Below, one piece after another: positions 33,500 through 44,300 of a stretch of 64,000 nucleotides of DNA (the first letter of the stretch is position 1; each line of letters begins with the position of its first letter). Origin of the DNA: Dioszegia crocea (lineage: Eukaryota; Basidiomycota; Tremellomycetes; Tremellales; Bulleribasidiaceae); assembly GCA_001600615.1 (NCBI GenBank), contig BCKK01000001.1, positions 1,403,082 to 1,467,081 of the forward strand. The letters run 5' to 3'. Both the position numbers and the translations under genes were made by a program. Under the pieces are notes generated by a model. The model saw only the letters and a list, made by a program, of their open reading frames with translations. It had not been told where the DNA came from and ran no database searches.

Positions 33500-34716
33500 T
33501 CACGCATACCAACCCCCTTGCCCTCTCCACGTCCAACGCCCTGTAAGACCTAGCATATCCGTCACCCAATCTTCAGCCTCCCCGACCCAGCCATATAGCG
33601 TCGACACCAGCCCTTGCTCGTATATCCGATCAGGAACGAGCGATTTGGGCCATTCGAACAGGACAAACCATACCTTCCCGCATTGGGAAATGCGGAGGGG
33701 TGCAGGCGAGGTAGAGGGATATAGGCTGATAAGGGTTTGGGTTCGGGTGGTAGGTGTGCAGTAAATCAAGGAGATGATTGGACGGGGGATCATGCTGGGA
33801 GAAGGACGGACGGGGAATGGATCGACAATGTCGAGCTTGAGTGTATGCGGAGATGGTGATGATTCGATAGGTATGACGAAGCTGTGGGCGTGGGCTTCGG
33901 ACGTAGATTGTGATTCTGACGGTTCTAAGATGTGGACTGTTTGGCTGTCATTGTGAGCTACATTCCGGCGGTTGTGGCGTCCCGAACAACTCACGGCTCG
34001 CCGAAAGAGTGTTGTATTTCCAGGACGACCATCTGCAGCGCGCCTTCACGAGTATACAAGAACCAGACGCTGAAAGGACTCGACCCCTTCCACCCCAAGA
34101 TCATCGGCATAGTAAACAGCCACACCTTGCCTATCGTCCCCATCCTCCCTCTCGCACGCAGTAACGTCTCTAGCTTCTCTCTCAATCCTTCCCTCCCGGA
34201 CGATAGATGCTCTGAGCTCCGCACACCCATGACAGACGTCCATCGCCATCCCCCATAATTGAACACCCTATCCGGAAGGTCCAGCTCGCCCGTCTCAAGC
34301 GCGTCGATATCTACGCCAAGATACGGCCTGAACACTTCATTTGCCTCTTCTCGAGCATTCCTGGTCGTGGTCGTCGCTACTTGAATTGGCAAGAGGTAAG
34401 ACGGCAGTTGAGTGGCCCATCTTTCATTCTCCGCAGCGAGCACCACTGGGTCATCACCGTAGGTATTGTATCCTATGGCGATGATGAAGAGATAGCTCGC
34501 GGCTGATATCAACGCTCCGGGCCAGGTATCCACCCACGCTCTCCATCCAGGTGATTGGGTCCAGAGGAAGCTGGAAAGGATGGAGGGCCCGAGACCGAAT
34601 AGCAAGGGTCCGAAGGCTGAGTCGATAGAGCGGATTCTTGACATGCGACGAGGAGGGCTTGCGGGACTGCTGGTAGTCTGTTCGGACGTATGGAGAGGCT
34701 GTTGCGTCACACTCAT
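33500..34716 (-). CDS. DUF1365-like protein with N-terminal membrane segments
   Basis: The start at 34716 opens MSVTQQPLHTSEQTTSSPAS. Two hydrophobic stretches follow (FGPLLFGLGPSILSSFLW and ALISAASYLFIIAIGY). The middle resembles DUF1365, a family often found beside cyclopropane-fatty-acid synthases: LGVDIDAL, GKVWLFTMPMILGW, PFSVWFLYTREG, MVVLEIQHSFGE. One intron near 33955-34003 joins FGEP to QTVHILEP. The expected F-N-P-V-S-F core is changed to S-P-F-S-V-W-F, so the match is divergent. The C-terminal half includes HSFVIPIES and DIVDPFPVRP. A role in lipid metabolism is only an inference from the family. It is divergent from RAI1, with 146 bases between starts. Confidence 0.6.
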
Positions 34717-34862
34717 GATGACAGGGTGAGGTATAGATTGGTTGGAGGCAAGATGGGTCTGACTGAAACAAGGATGACTTACTTTCCCACGGTCGACGCG
34801 TTTCATATCCATCCATCTCTGCCCAGCCAGGCCAAAACTCTGATGGCTACTATATACTCTCC

Positions 34863-36431
34863 GTGTACAGTATGAGGCAAGGATACGCCTCCTCATCCCG
34901 GCCAATGGCGCATGCCATGCCACCAAAGCCAGTGTCCGCCGGACCGGGCCTCCATCACTATCTTCCGTTACCGCCCTTATCGCTACGCGAGCCCGCACCC
35001 CCACTTCGTCAACCCCACCTACTCACGACCTACTCACACCGCCCCGACCGGTCCATCGTACCTGGAAATGAGTCGATGGCGTACTATTGTCCTTGTCCCA
35101 TTGGATCAGACCTGAACTACGGCTTCGAGAGGCGGACAGAGCGCAAAGAAGACGAAGAGGAGCATTTGGATGGGGTATGCGAGGCTTTGAGGCGGGAATT
35201 GGAAGAGGGCAGGATGGGTGAGAGGGAGGGTGGAATCATCACTTGGCGGGGGATGATTACTAGGTGGGTGCCTTTGGATTCCAAAGAGTATAGCTTACGG
35301 AGACAGAATTATGACTGCGCCGTACGATAATGAGGGGTGGGAGATGACCGCTATTCCGCTGGCGGGCTCGGTGTATATCGAGTTGCACGATCCTCCAGAC
35401 GTTCGTGCTGCGCGGCAGAAGAAACAGTCTGGGTGGGCTTGGCAGAGCTACATGGGTTACTCCTTCGAGTCATTTTCGACCAAGACGGCCAGTCAGGCGA
35501 ATGGCAGTGGGTTGGACGGCGATGGGGAGGATAAGCCAGAAGGTTGGAGTGGGGATGTGAATACGAATGTCCAGGTGGGTCTCTTACGCGGGTACCAGAG
35601 TCTGAGTTGACGCGGAATGCCTGTAGTGGTGCAAGTGAGTCTTGCCTCTGGATCTCATGAACAAAAGCTGATAAGCTAGTGTGGTTCGTTCGGCTATCGG
35701 AGAAATACCCCTATGTCTGGGTGGAGAGGTGGACTGTGTCAAGGGTGAGCACTCCGTCTGTCAGTGACTAAAGCTTATTATTAGCTGAGGTGGGCGCCCC
35801 ACATCCGGGACTCCAAGGATGTATAGAGCTCAAAACCAACAAGGTCATTAAGAATGAGCGACAAGAGGGGATCTTCCACAAGTGGGCTTTGCTCTGAGGC
35901 AACCAGTCCGACAGCTGATGAGGTCAGAAAGATGCTGAAGCATTGGGCTCAGTCTTGGCTTTTGGGGATACCAGTATGTCACCATTATCGTCATCATGAT
36001 GCAAGCTGAAATCATCAGGAGGTAGAAGTGGGATTCAGAGATGACGCAGGCATAGTCCGCTCTCTACGGTCATTCGATACAATGACAATACCCCGATTGT
36101 AAGCTGAACTAGCCTACAGCCGCTGACAAGCAGTATCTCATCATTAACCAATCCACCATGGCACCCCTCTCCACCTTTACATTTCCTCCACAAAACCCTC
36201 GCCATGGTCCTACATCACGTTCTGCCTTCAGATCCAACTCCACGCGGTGGGCTGAAAGAAGGGGACGATCTGCCGCCTGCCGTAGTGTGGCGTTTCTCAT
36301 TCGCGCCGCATCGGGGTTGCGAGCTGTGGTGTGTTGGTCAAGAGGGAGTTGGGGCGAATGGGAGATGGGGTGGGGTGTTTAAGGAGGATTATGTGCGGTG
36401 GAGGATGGGCAGAAGGCCGACTTTCGGGTGA
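34863..36431 (+). CDS. RAI1: Decapping/pyrophosphohydrolase RAI1 (DXO family)
   Basis: Partner and activator of the nuclear 5'-3' exonuclease Rat1; it removes triphosphate or incomplete caps from pre-mRNA. Eight exons join in frame: 34863-35263, 35307-35574, 35627-35634 (8 nt), 35680-35744, 35785-35881, 35928-35973, 36019-36098 and 36134-36431, giving 420 aa. The family blocks appear in order: [70 protein letters not shown] followed by DC (the E-x-D motif), CIELKTNK (the E-x-K motif), [15 protein letters not shown], and [10 protein letters not shown]. The 8-nt exon supplies W-C-N. The start is the first in-frame ATG; internal Mets at 34872 and later are possible. Confidence 0.9.
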
Positions 36432-36824
36432 ATGGAAATTTTACACAGGGTTGGTGCTCAGCGCTCAATCGCCAATAAGACCTGTCTATCGTCAAGCTGA
36501 AACACACTCACCCTATAAGCGCTGACGTTTTGTAACCAAACGGATCCTTTGACGTAACCCTGCGATACCTTGAGATAAAGAGATAAAGGACGTTACTGAA
36601 ACCAGAGGAGCGAGGAGTTCCAGCCCCTTGCCCTGGCCCACCGCGACTCACCAGCTGCATGGCACTCGACCATTCACACATACTCGGTCCACACTGTGCA
36701 TCAAGAATTCGAGTCAACTATCGCAAATACCATCTGGCCAATCAGTCGGCGTGTTATCTAGACGACATCTCTGGCCCCAACGTCCTAGCATCGAAAGTCG
36801 GTTCGGCAAACACGTACACCGACA
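36432..36824. other. Intergenic between RAI1 and a small membrane-protein gene
   Basis: 393 bases upstream of the next + strand gene. Short frames only, no motif or RNA gene recognised. Confidence 0.35.
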
Positions 36825-37306
36825 ATGAGTGCAGCCCCCGTACCGCTCAGCCCACTTCCCCTCGCCCCTGTAGATCCTCCCGCAGCGGCAGTAGAGCCAA
36901 CTACGACTCCCAAGACCGCCGCGCCCGTCCCGACCAAGACGCCCGCCACTGTTATACCCGGTCCCATTCCGCCGAAATCCATCGCACCTTTGGCCGACCC
37001 TGGTGTCGTTAAAGTAGTCACACCGCCTCCAGGGCCAGTGGGTGAAGCCGTGCCGGTTGAGACTCCCGCCCAATCGGTCTCGTCGACTTGTCCAGAAGGT
37101 TGGTCCCAGGCTTGCGCCAAGAGGAATATCGTCGAGAACCCAAACTTTATTATCGTTCGTGAGTGATGGACACTACACTAATTTAGAGCAGGACTGATGA
37201 GAATGTAGTGGTGCTTCTGATCATAGCTATCGTGCTCCTCCTCTTCCTCGCTTGGCGTAAAGCTCGTAGGAGGAACGAGAAACAGAGAACTGGGACGAAG
37301 GTTTGA
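36825..37306 (+). CDS. Small single-pass membrane protein, Pro-rich (143 aa)
   Basis: Two exons join in frame: 36825-37158 and 37209-37306. The first 95 residues are Pro/Ala/Val/Thr-rich without a classical signal peptide (MSAAPVPLSPLPLAPVDPPA). A short segment with two Cys follows (STCPEGWSQACAKRN), then a strong membrane span (VLLIIAIVLLLFLAWR) and a basic tail (KARRRNEKQRTGTKV). By the positive-inside rule the C-terminus is cytoplasmic, so the Pro-rich part would face the lumen or outside. I do not recognise the family. A splice joins the Cys region directly to the span, so the intron position looks real. Confidence 0.55.
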
Positions 37307-37796
37307 TGGAAATTTGTACTTTGGCATACCACCCTACTATACACTCATGCAGCAGCTCAACAATTAGCCACAGGATCAGGATAGATTATGCGGGCTGGGT
37401 TGACGAGAAGCTCGGCCCAGAGTCCAGACTGATGAGACTTGAAGCTTGAGGGGCTCGCGACCGGGAATTGGGGGCAAAATTAGATTATGTCGCATGCGCT
37501 CTTGGCGTTTCTGCATGGTAAGGTGGTGTCTGCGTTGATGACAACGGCATCTGAGCCGAGCACTGAGCGCTGTCAGCTCATACATGTGTCCAGCATAAGA
37601 GTCCACGGCCCTAGACAGCGCGTACCCCGCATTACCCCACACCCCATGTCCATCAACTTGCCCCGCCTGCAGCTGTCGCACTGTCGGCCGAGGCCGAAAC
37701 ACCTGGTCTGGCTCGACTCGAGACGACCAAAGATACCTTGATCATTCGCATCATTCCACATCATCGACACAAACACCTGCTACCGATCCTTTAAAG
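37307..37796. other. Intergenic upstream of the aminotransferase gene
   Basis: 490 bases between two + strand genes. No convincing frame, repeat or RNA gene seen. Confidence 0.35.
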
Positions 37797-39503
37797 ATGT
37801 CAAGCATCGACAATAAGCCCGAAGACGGCACCGACATGCCCCACTTAGTTCCCACCGGCGAGAAGCCGACTGGGCCGGGACGGTTCTTGACTGACAAGGC
37901 GAGGAACAACAAGGCAGATGGAAGTAGGTCAAGCTTAATGGGCGAGCTCGTGTACAGGCATTGACTGATGGAACAGTAAGAGGTTTATTACCCCTCGAAG
38001 GACCTGGAATTGTGTCTTTCGTAAGTGTACTCAGCTAAACCCTCCGATGCCAAGCTGACACCTGCAGCTGTAAGCTATGATCTCAGTAGTTATGTCTTGT
38101 GCTCACTGCCAGCGCCGGACGCCCCAATCCCTCCACCTTTCCATTCGAACGCATAACGCTTTCGCTCAAGCCACCCCTCGAATCCCGGTTGCCAAGCCAG
38201 GACGGCACCGAAGCTGCTAAAGGAGATATTGAAGGGGATGAGGTGGTCATTGATGGGCAGGATCTGGATCAGGCTCTGCAGTATGGTCCGACACCTGGAT
38301 TGTTGAAATTGCGCACCCTTCTCCTCGATGTTCAGGAGAAGTTACACAAGCGGCCCAAGGGGGATTGGACCGTGAATGTTGGAAGCGGGACTCAGGATTT
38401 GATGTACAAGGTAAGTCTGCAGGAGGGTGACACTGATAACAGACGTTCTTGGCAGTCCTGGAGGAAGGGGATCCAGTGCTGGTGGAGACGCCGCTATATG
38501 CTGGAGCCATGCCGCCGTTGAAGAATGTCGGAGCGGAATGCATCGGTAAGCCAACATCTGGCCTGGCTGACGATCAGAAATTGGCATCGATGAGGGTGGA
38601 CTTTCGCCCAAGCTATTAGAAGATGCCCTGAGCGGATGGCCAGAAGGCAAGAAGAAGCCCCGATGTCTATAGTAGGTTACGAAGGAGGCACCGCTAACTG
38701 TAGCACCAACCCTATTGGATGTAACCCCTCTGGCTGCTCAGCCGGACGTGAACGCAAGCTTGAGATTCTCAAGATTTGCAAACGCTACGATATCCTCATT
38801 ATTGAAGGTAAGTCCGTCATTACTTGGCTGATCGTAGATGACCCATACTACTTCCTCACGCCCGAATTGATCCCTTCCTACTTTGAGCTCGAGCCGGAAG
38901 TCATTTCTCCGCCAGGACAGGTCATACGGTTCGATTCATTCTCCAAGATCTTATCTGGGGGTATGCGACTCGGATACGCCACAGGCCCTACCGCGCTTAT
39001 CCAAGCTATCGATGTACAAACATCCGGCACGAACTTGCACACCTCGGGCGTATCCCAAATCCTCGCGTACAGCCTACTCAAATCTTGGGGTATGTCGGGG
39101 CTGTTATCCCACTCCAAGGCTGTGGCGGAGTATTATCGGATACGCCGGGTGTGGTTTGAGGAGATTGCAAGGAAGCATCTGGGCGAGTTGGCGGATTGGG
39201 TCAGCCCTGTCGCGGGTATGTTCCTGTGGATCGATCTGAGCAAGAGTGGGATCACAGATACGGAGAAATTGGTCAAGGTGGAGGCGTTGGCGAATGGAGT
39301 GTTAGCCGTGCCGGGTTATGCGTAAGTCTCGATTGTTTGCAAAGCTGATATGTAGGTTCTACCCCACGGATAATACCAGATCGAGTCACCTCCGAGTATC
39401 ATTCTCTGAAATCAGCAAAGAGGATGCCGAGCTGGGGATTAGTAGGCTCGCCGCGACGATCAGGCAGAAGCGGGATAAGCTGCGCGCGGGTGAGAATGAT
39501 TAG
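37797..39503 (+). CDS. Aromatic/2-aminoadipate aminotransferase (Aro8/AADAT type)
   Basis: PLP-dependent class I/II aminotransferase acting on aromatic amino acids and/or 2-aminoadipate. Nine exons: 37797-37923, 37977-38020, 38068-38069, 38113-38410, 38443-38545, 38578-38671, 38704-38807, 38838-39321 and 39356-39503, giving 467 aa. Family features: IVSFLAGRPNPSTFPF near the N-terminus, LQYGPTPGLLKLR, VNVGSGTQDLMYK, VETPLYAGAMPPLK, YTNPIGCNPSGCSAGRERK, DILIIEDDPYYFL (the Asp that holds PLP) and FDSFSKILSGGMRLGYATGP with the PLP-binding Lys. The SFLAGRPN spacing is only obtained if a 2-nt exon (CT, 38068-38069) is kept between two normal introns. Substrate choice within the family cannot be told from sequence. 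Confidence 0.88.
38068..38069 (+). other. Predicted 2-nt microexon (CT) of the aminotransferase gene
   Basis: Lies between intron 38021-38067 (GTAAGT ... CTGACACCTGCAG) and intron 38070-38112 (GTAAGC ... CTCACTGCCAG). The two bases complete a Leu codon (CT+C) and restore the frame into GRPNPSTFPF. An alternative acceptor at 38089 also keeps frame but inserts seven residues into the conserved N-terminal loop. Confidence 0.6.
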
Positions 39504-39605
39504 GGTAGCGATCACGAGTATCTGTTTTGGAGCTGGAGTAGCGATAAGCGAAGGGGAAACCTGCGAGGGTAAAATTAGGTTGATGTGATGTACAATGCTG
39601 GTCCG

Positions 39606-40131
39606 CTATCTCTTTCCCTTCTTCTTCTTCTTGCCTGCTGGTGTGCCTCCTGCGCCTGTTCCTGTTCCAGTCGCCCCTGTTGGCGCCCCCTTACTCGTTG
39701 GCACATCCACCGCCGGCGTTCCTGCTCTTTCCCGCCCTTCCTCCTCTAATGGTGTTCCCGCACGCCCTGATTGTCCTGTCGGAGGCGCCAAGAATGAGGT
39801 CGATGCGGATATCGTATGCCGTGGCAGATTGGCTATTTGTGATAGGAGGCGGAGATTGAGGGTTTCAAAGCGGTTAAGAATGATTGAAGAGAATGTTTTA
39901 TACATGACACACTGTCAAATCAGCCATGAAATGACCAAAGACTTACTGTTGTGTCATCTGTCACTTTCAGGACTAGCTTGCCTGTTCTAGGTTTGAACTT
40001 GACGCAGTACCGGACGGTATTTGGTGATTTCGCATAGAGACCTGTGGCCGCCTTGGAGGTTAGCTCATGGTCGCACGACGAGAGATCGCACTGACTGTTT
40101 CGAATTCTGTCCAATTTTTGATGTAAACCAT
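39606..40131 (-). CDS. Signal recognition particle subunit SRP9 (SRP9-21)
   Basis: Alu-domain subunit of the signal recognition particle, which pairs with SRP14 and slows translation during ER targeting. Three exons: the first from ATG 40131 gives MVYIKNWTEFET; after a 44-nt intron comes AATGLYAKSPNTVRYCVKFK and GKLVLKVTDDTT; after a 35-nt intron, CVMYKTFSSIILNRFETLNL and RLLSQIANLPRH. This follows the SRP9 fold (W-x-x-F, A-x-x-LY, the basic strand, KVTDD, YKT, FE-x-L-x-x-L). A Pro/Gly/Thr-rich extension ends in a Lys block (GKKKKKGKR), longer than in animals but common in fungi. Divergent from MOB2. Confidence 0.87.
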
Positions 40132-40495
40132 TTCGGCAAGATTCCAGCGGGGTTTTAGTATGGAGCTCAGCGGGATCTATCCCCCCGTTGTAAGCGTGTG
40201 GGTCTCAGTCGGTATTGCAGGTTGTAGTACACATTCAATGTGAGGCGAGGTGGAGAGATGAGGCTCAATGGCTGTTAAGGATTTCCACGTCACAAGTCAC
40301 GTGGTACAACCGAGACGCGCCGATCCGAGCGCGCCCACTGCAGACCTTGTGAAGCAAACACTCTCCTTAGTTGTACACTACTCACCACTCACGACCCTAA
40401 CGACAGCAACAGAAGGCGTGCTGGTAACTCCCAAGTAACATACACGAAAACAGCCAGAGCAAGTCTCACTCCGCTCGACCTTGGGGCCAATTGCC
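40132..40495. promoter_or_regulatory. Divergent promoter SRP9 / MOB2, with a CACGTG site
   Basis: 364 bases between outward-facing starts. A palindromic CACGTG occurs at 40298-40303. The MOB2 side has a CA-rich leader with repeated AACGAC/ACAGCAAC-type words near 40385-40460. Use of the site is inference. Confidence 0.4.
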
Positions 40496-41366
40496 ATGTC
40501 CGGCTTCTTGAACTCTATCGGGTGGGTGAAGTGATGACACCGCTAACTGATAGACGACTCCGAGCACCTAAACGCTCCCCCACTACTCCTGGTCAACAAC
40601 AATACTTTGACCCTCTACCCTCGCCTGGTGCTGAGTTTGGCCAGAACCCACTGGGCAACCAGCCCAAACCGCTATATCTATGTCAACCCTTCGTCAAGGC
40701 GGCATTGGTCAAGGGGAGCTTTAAGACTATTGTCGCTCCGCCAAAGTATGTCGATGTGAATGAATGGGTGGCGGTCAACTGTGAGTAGAGATACGTGCCG
40801 AGCTGAGACAGTGTTTGACTTCTATCACAATTTGAACCACTTTTACGGTGCATTGACGGATTTCTGTACAATGCAGAATTGCCCAACCATGGCGGCTGGA
40901 CCAAGGTGAGTCATGTCAAGAAGGAGCTAATAACAGTATCAACTTTTTGTGGCCTGATCAATCCCAGCGACTAGTCTCGTTACCCGCTCCTACTTATATC
41001 GACTTTGTCATGTCATGGTTGCAGAAGCTTTTAGATGACGAATCTGTGTTCCCAACCAAGAGTGGTGAGTGGACGAAAGGCTGAGCTGATTCAGGCCGTG
41101 ACTTTCCCCCCTCATTCGCCTACACGGCCAAGCACATCTACAAACACCTATTCAGAATCTTTGCCCATCTCTACCACGCGCACTTTGAGCAAATTCTGCA
41201 TCTTTCCGTGGAGGCACACTTCAACTCGCTCTTTGCCCACTTCTTGGCGTTCGGCAAGGAGTTTGAGCTGCTGGGGATGAAGGAGTTGATGACACCGCAG
41301 GGCATGGGACAGGGTGTCGCCGAGCTCAGCGATAGATGGCGCGAGATGGGGATCCTAGAGTCATGA
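40496..41366 (+). CDS. MOB2: MOB2, activator of NDR-family kinase (Cbk1/Orb6)
   Basis: Mob/phocein-family coactivator that binds the N-terminal region of NDR kinases in the RAM morphogenesis pathway. Five exons join in frame: 40496-40521, 40554-40780, 40812-40905, 40937-41064 and 41095-41366, giving 248 aa. The Mob fold reads YLCQPFVKAALVKGSFKTIV, DVNEWVAVNLFDFYHNLNHF, DFCTMQNCPTMAAGP, then FVMSWLQKLLDDESVFPTKS, FRIFAHLYHAHFEQILHLSV and LFAHFLAFGKEFELLGMKEL. Zinc ligands of the Mob fold are partly visible (CTMQNC and the HLYHAH His pair). F-P-T-K and the F-x-x-x-F-F-x-H-F block are closer to Mob2 than to Mob1. All four introns are 30-32 nt. Its stop is 15 bases from the predicted stop of the convergent RasGAP gene. 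Confidence 0.9.
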
Positions 41367-41381
41367 TTACATATTATAAGG

Positions 41382-44300
41382 TCACGTTGTGTACGACGCA
41401 ACTAGGGTTGATATTAAACGAGCCAATCTTCCGATACTGCCATTAGCCACATCTTTGGCAGACTTACTGTTCGGGTTTTCCAATATTAAAGCTCAGATCT
41501 GACAGGCCCGACATCCCCAAATCATCAATCATTCTTGTCCCGGGTCCTTGTCCGTTGGGTGCTACCGAGACGATGCTGGCTGAGTAGCTGCGGCCATGTA
41601 GGCTTTGGGCTAGACTCAGGGAACTCTCCATGGCCATGTCGGAATGTGGGAATGTGTAGGATGGGTCGGCCATGGCATGGTCGAGGATGATGGTGACGTA
41701 GGCGATGATGGTGGGGTTGGTGGTGTTGCCGAGGACGGACACGGCGCGAGGGATGATTGCGTCGAATCTGGATTAGCTCAATCGGGAGGTGACTTACATT
41801 GAAGCAGCAATCTCTGGTATGCGATCGCAAGCGTCGGCAAGGAGGTGATAGAGGATCATTCGTTCGAGGTCCGACGAGGCGGTTTTGAGCATCGCCGTGG
41901 CGAGAGTTAGGACTAGGAGCGCTGTTGTGGAGTCCCTGATGTCAGCTTTGTCACTGGAGGCTTACCTTAATCCTAGCATGTCAAAGATACTGGCCGTGGC
42001 GATGTCATCGGGAAGTGGTATTTGAGCTATTTCAAACAGCGCTTTGAGGTCGCTGGGAGATGCAGCTACGATGGGGAGGAGGGCGATGAAGTAGGGATGT
42101 GGGGAGTGGCGGGCGAGTGCCATCAAACAGTTGATGGTCTTTTGGCGGGTGGAGGGGTGACGGACGCCTTTCCAGATGACGGAGACGAGGGAGAAGTGGA
42201 GTTGCGTGTCAAAGTTGACACCACTTATGAGGTCAATCTCGCTGCCAGTGCCGCGGCTGTCTAGCAGGGCTACATCGAGGCCGGATAGGAACGCCCCACT
42301 GGAGGCGAGGTAGGTGAGGGAGGATAGGGTAAGGTCTAGGCCGACGCCGAATAGGGGGAGGTGGCCAAGTTGGAGGATCCCGATGCCGGTCCAGAAGAGG
42401 CTGGCAGGGTATCTACTGTCGAAGAGTAAAGCGGGCACAATCAATCCCAGACATCTGGTCATGCTGAGGATGAGGTAGGTTTGGCGATCGGAGTAGTGTT
42501 TCAGGATCTGCGACATGGCAATGAGGATCTGGTAAATGAGATCGTCGTCGACGTCTTCTGTAGCGAGCACGGAGAGCACGGCGAATGCTTGGGGTTGCAG
42601 AGGGGGATTGTTTTGGAAACACGTGCTGGTGACCATTCCCATCCATTTCGCTCTCCAGGAGTTTGCGCAGTCTAATTAGCAAAGTTTTAGATGGACTCAC
42701 CTATCGTAGGGCCAGCAGCAATAATGACTTTTGACAGTATTCGAGATAGTGCCTCTACTGCGCCTAGAGGATCGGCCTCTTTCGTACTTGCACCGAGGTC
42801 ACTGCCGACTTTCACCAACCGGAAATGCTCCAGCATGGCGGGTTCTTGCGCCTCGATCAACAACTCAACCGTTGATTCGGCATCCAAACCTGCGAGAGCA
42901 TGCAGGGAGTTGATGAATAACGCGTAGGTGGTTTGACGCATCAAGAGAGAGCCTGATCCGACGAGCATGGTGAGGATGTGCCAGATGTCCGGGAGGAATA
43001 GTGGGATTTCCGCGGAGTGATAAGCGAGCATTGCGCTGAGGCGGGTAAAGACGCATATTTCAGGCCAGATATCGTTGGTTTCGAGAGAACCCGAGGTGCG
43101 GAGGTAGGTTTTTGCAATGGTCTGGTTAGCGTATTCGTGAGAGACTTACTTTTCTCGTTCGGGTCCAGACTTTGCCTCGGATCGAGGTGTTGGCGATGGA
43201 TACGAGGGTGTCGGCGATGGATTCCGCGCGACTGGAACCAAAGCCTGCATCCACCGCGGCTTGTAGGAGCTCCTCCATGATGAGGTCCATCAGGGGTCCC
43301 CTGTAGCCCGCCAAAACCTGCCATACGCGCTCTTGCAGTGCAATGCCGACGCCCTGGAGTCAGCGCTGCAGAATGAGTACTCACAATATCCAGAGCTGTG
43401 AGGGAGATTAATCCCCTTATGATTTCCGCAACCTGTTTGATGGTTTCAGGGTCGTCCCGAGAGGGTTTGGCAAATGCTTCGAGGTTTGGTAGCCAGGGAA
43501 TGATGTGCTGGATGCAAGCGATTTGTTGTGAAACGCCAGTGCGGGGAAAGCTGGCAATCCACTCTTTGACGACTTCCAGGGTGAGGTTGGAGGTTGTGGC
43601 GAGGGTGGTGGAGAGGGACACCGCGAAAGCAGTGGAATTGCGCGGTACGAGGAGGTCTAATCAGCTAAGCCGGGCTAAAACTCACGATCAGCTTTGACGA
43701 GGCCAAAGTCATAGCGGAAGAATGTGCCGATTTCATGTAGGAGGCTGTAGGCACCTTGGCGCAAGGTCTCGTCGGCCGAATGGAGGTTGAACAAGCCGAT
43801 GTTGATGAGAGTGCCAGGTACGTCGTTTGGCCGCAGGGTACGCTTTGTAATGTTGGTATCGCCATTCACTCGCGCCGCCCTGATGTCTCGCTCCAAACTC
43901 CGCATTGCCAAACTCGCCTTGTCTGCATTGCACTCTCTTGGGTCAGGTCGCGTGACGAAGACTATCGACTCTAGACCGTGTTTGATGGTCAAGCGGTCCG
44001 GCTCGCCAATCACCTCGTCGATATCGCGGAAAGGGACAAAGTCGATAATGTATGTTTTGATGTTTGGTAGGATGTCCACCGCGCGCCACTGGGTAAGCTT
44101 TGCAATGGGAGGACTCACTGAGGCTAGTTGGATTCCTTCCGCTCCGACCTGGACACCAGTTTGGACGTGCATTTCGTGATCTGACACGAGGAACATTGGC
44201 CTATAGACCCTGGTCGCGCTGAAGGCTAGGGCTAAGGTTCGAGCGGGTAGAGCGAGAGTGACGAAAGGGATATATTGTTGGAGGTCGGCGGGGCGACTTG

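Noticed and set aside
38021..38089. Single 69-nt intron with acceptor TAG at 38089 in the aminotransferase gene
   Set aside because: In frame, but it inserts seven residues in the conserved Ser-to-Pro loop and ignores the well-formed CTGAC...CAG acceptor at 38067.
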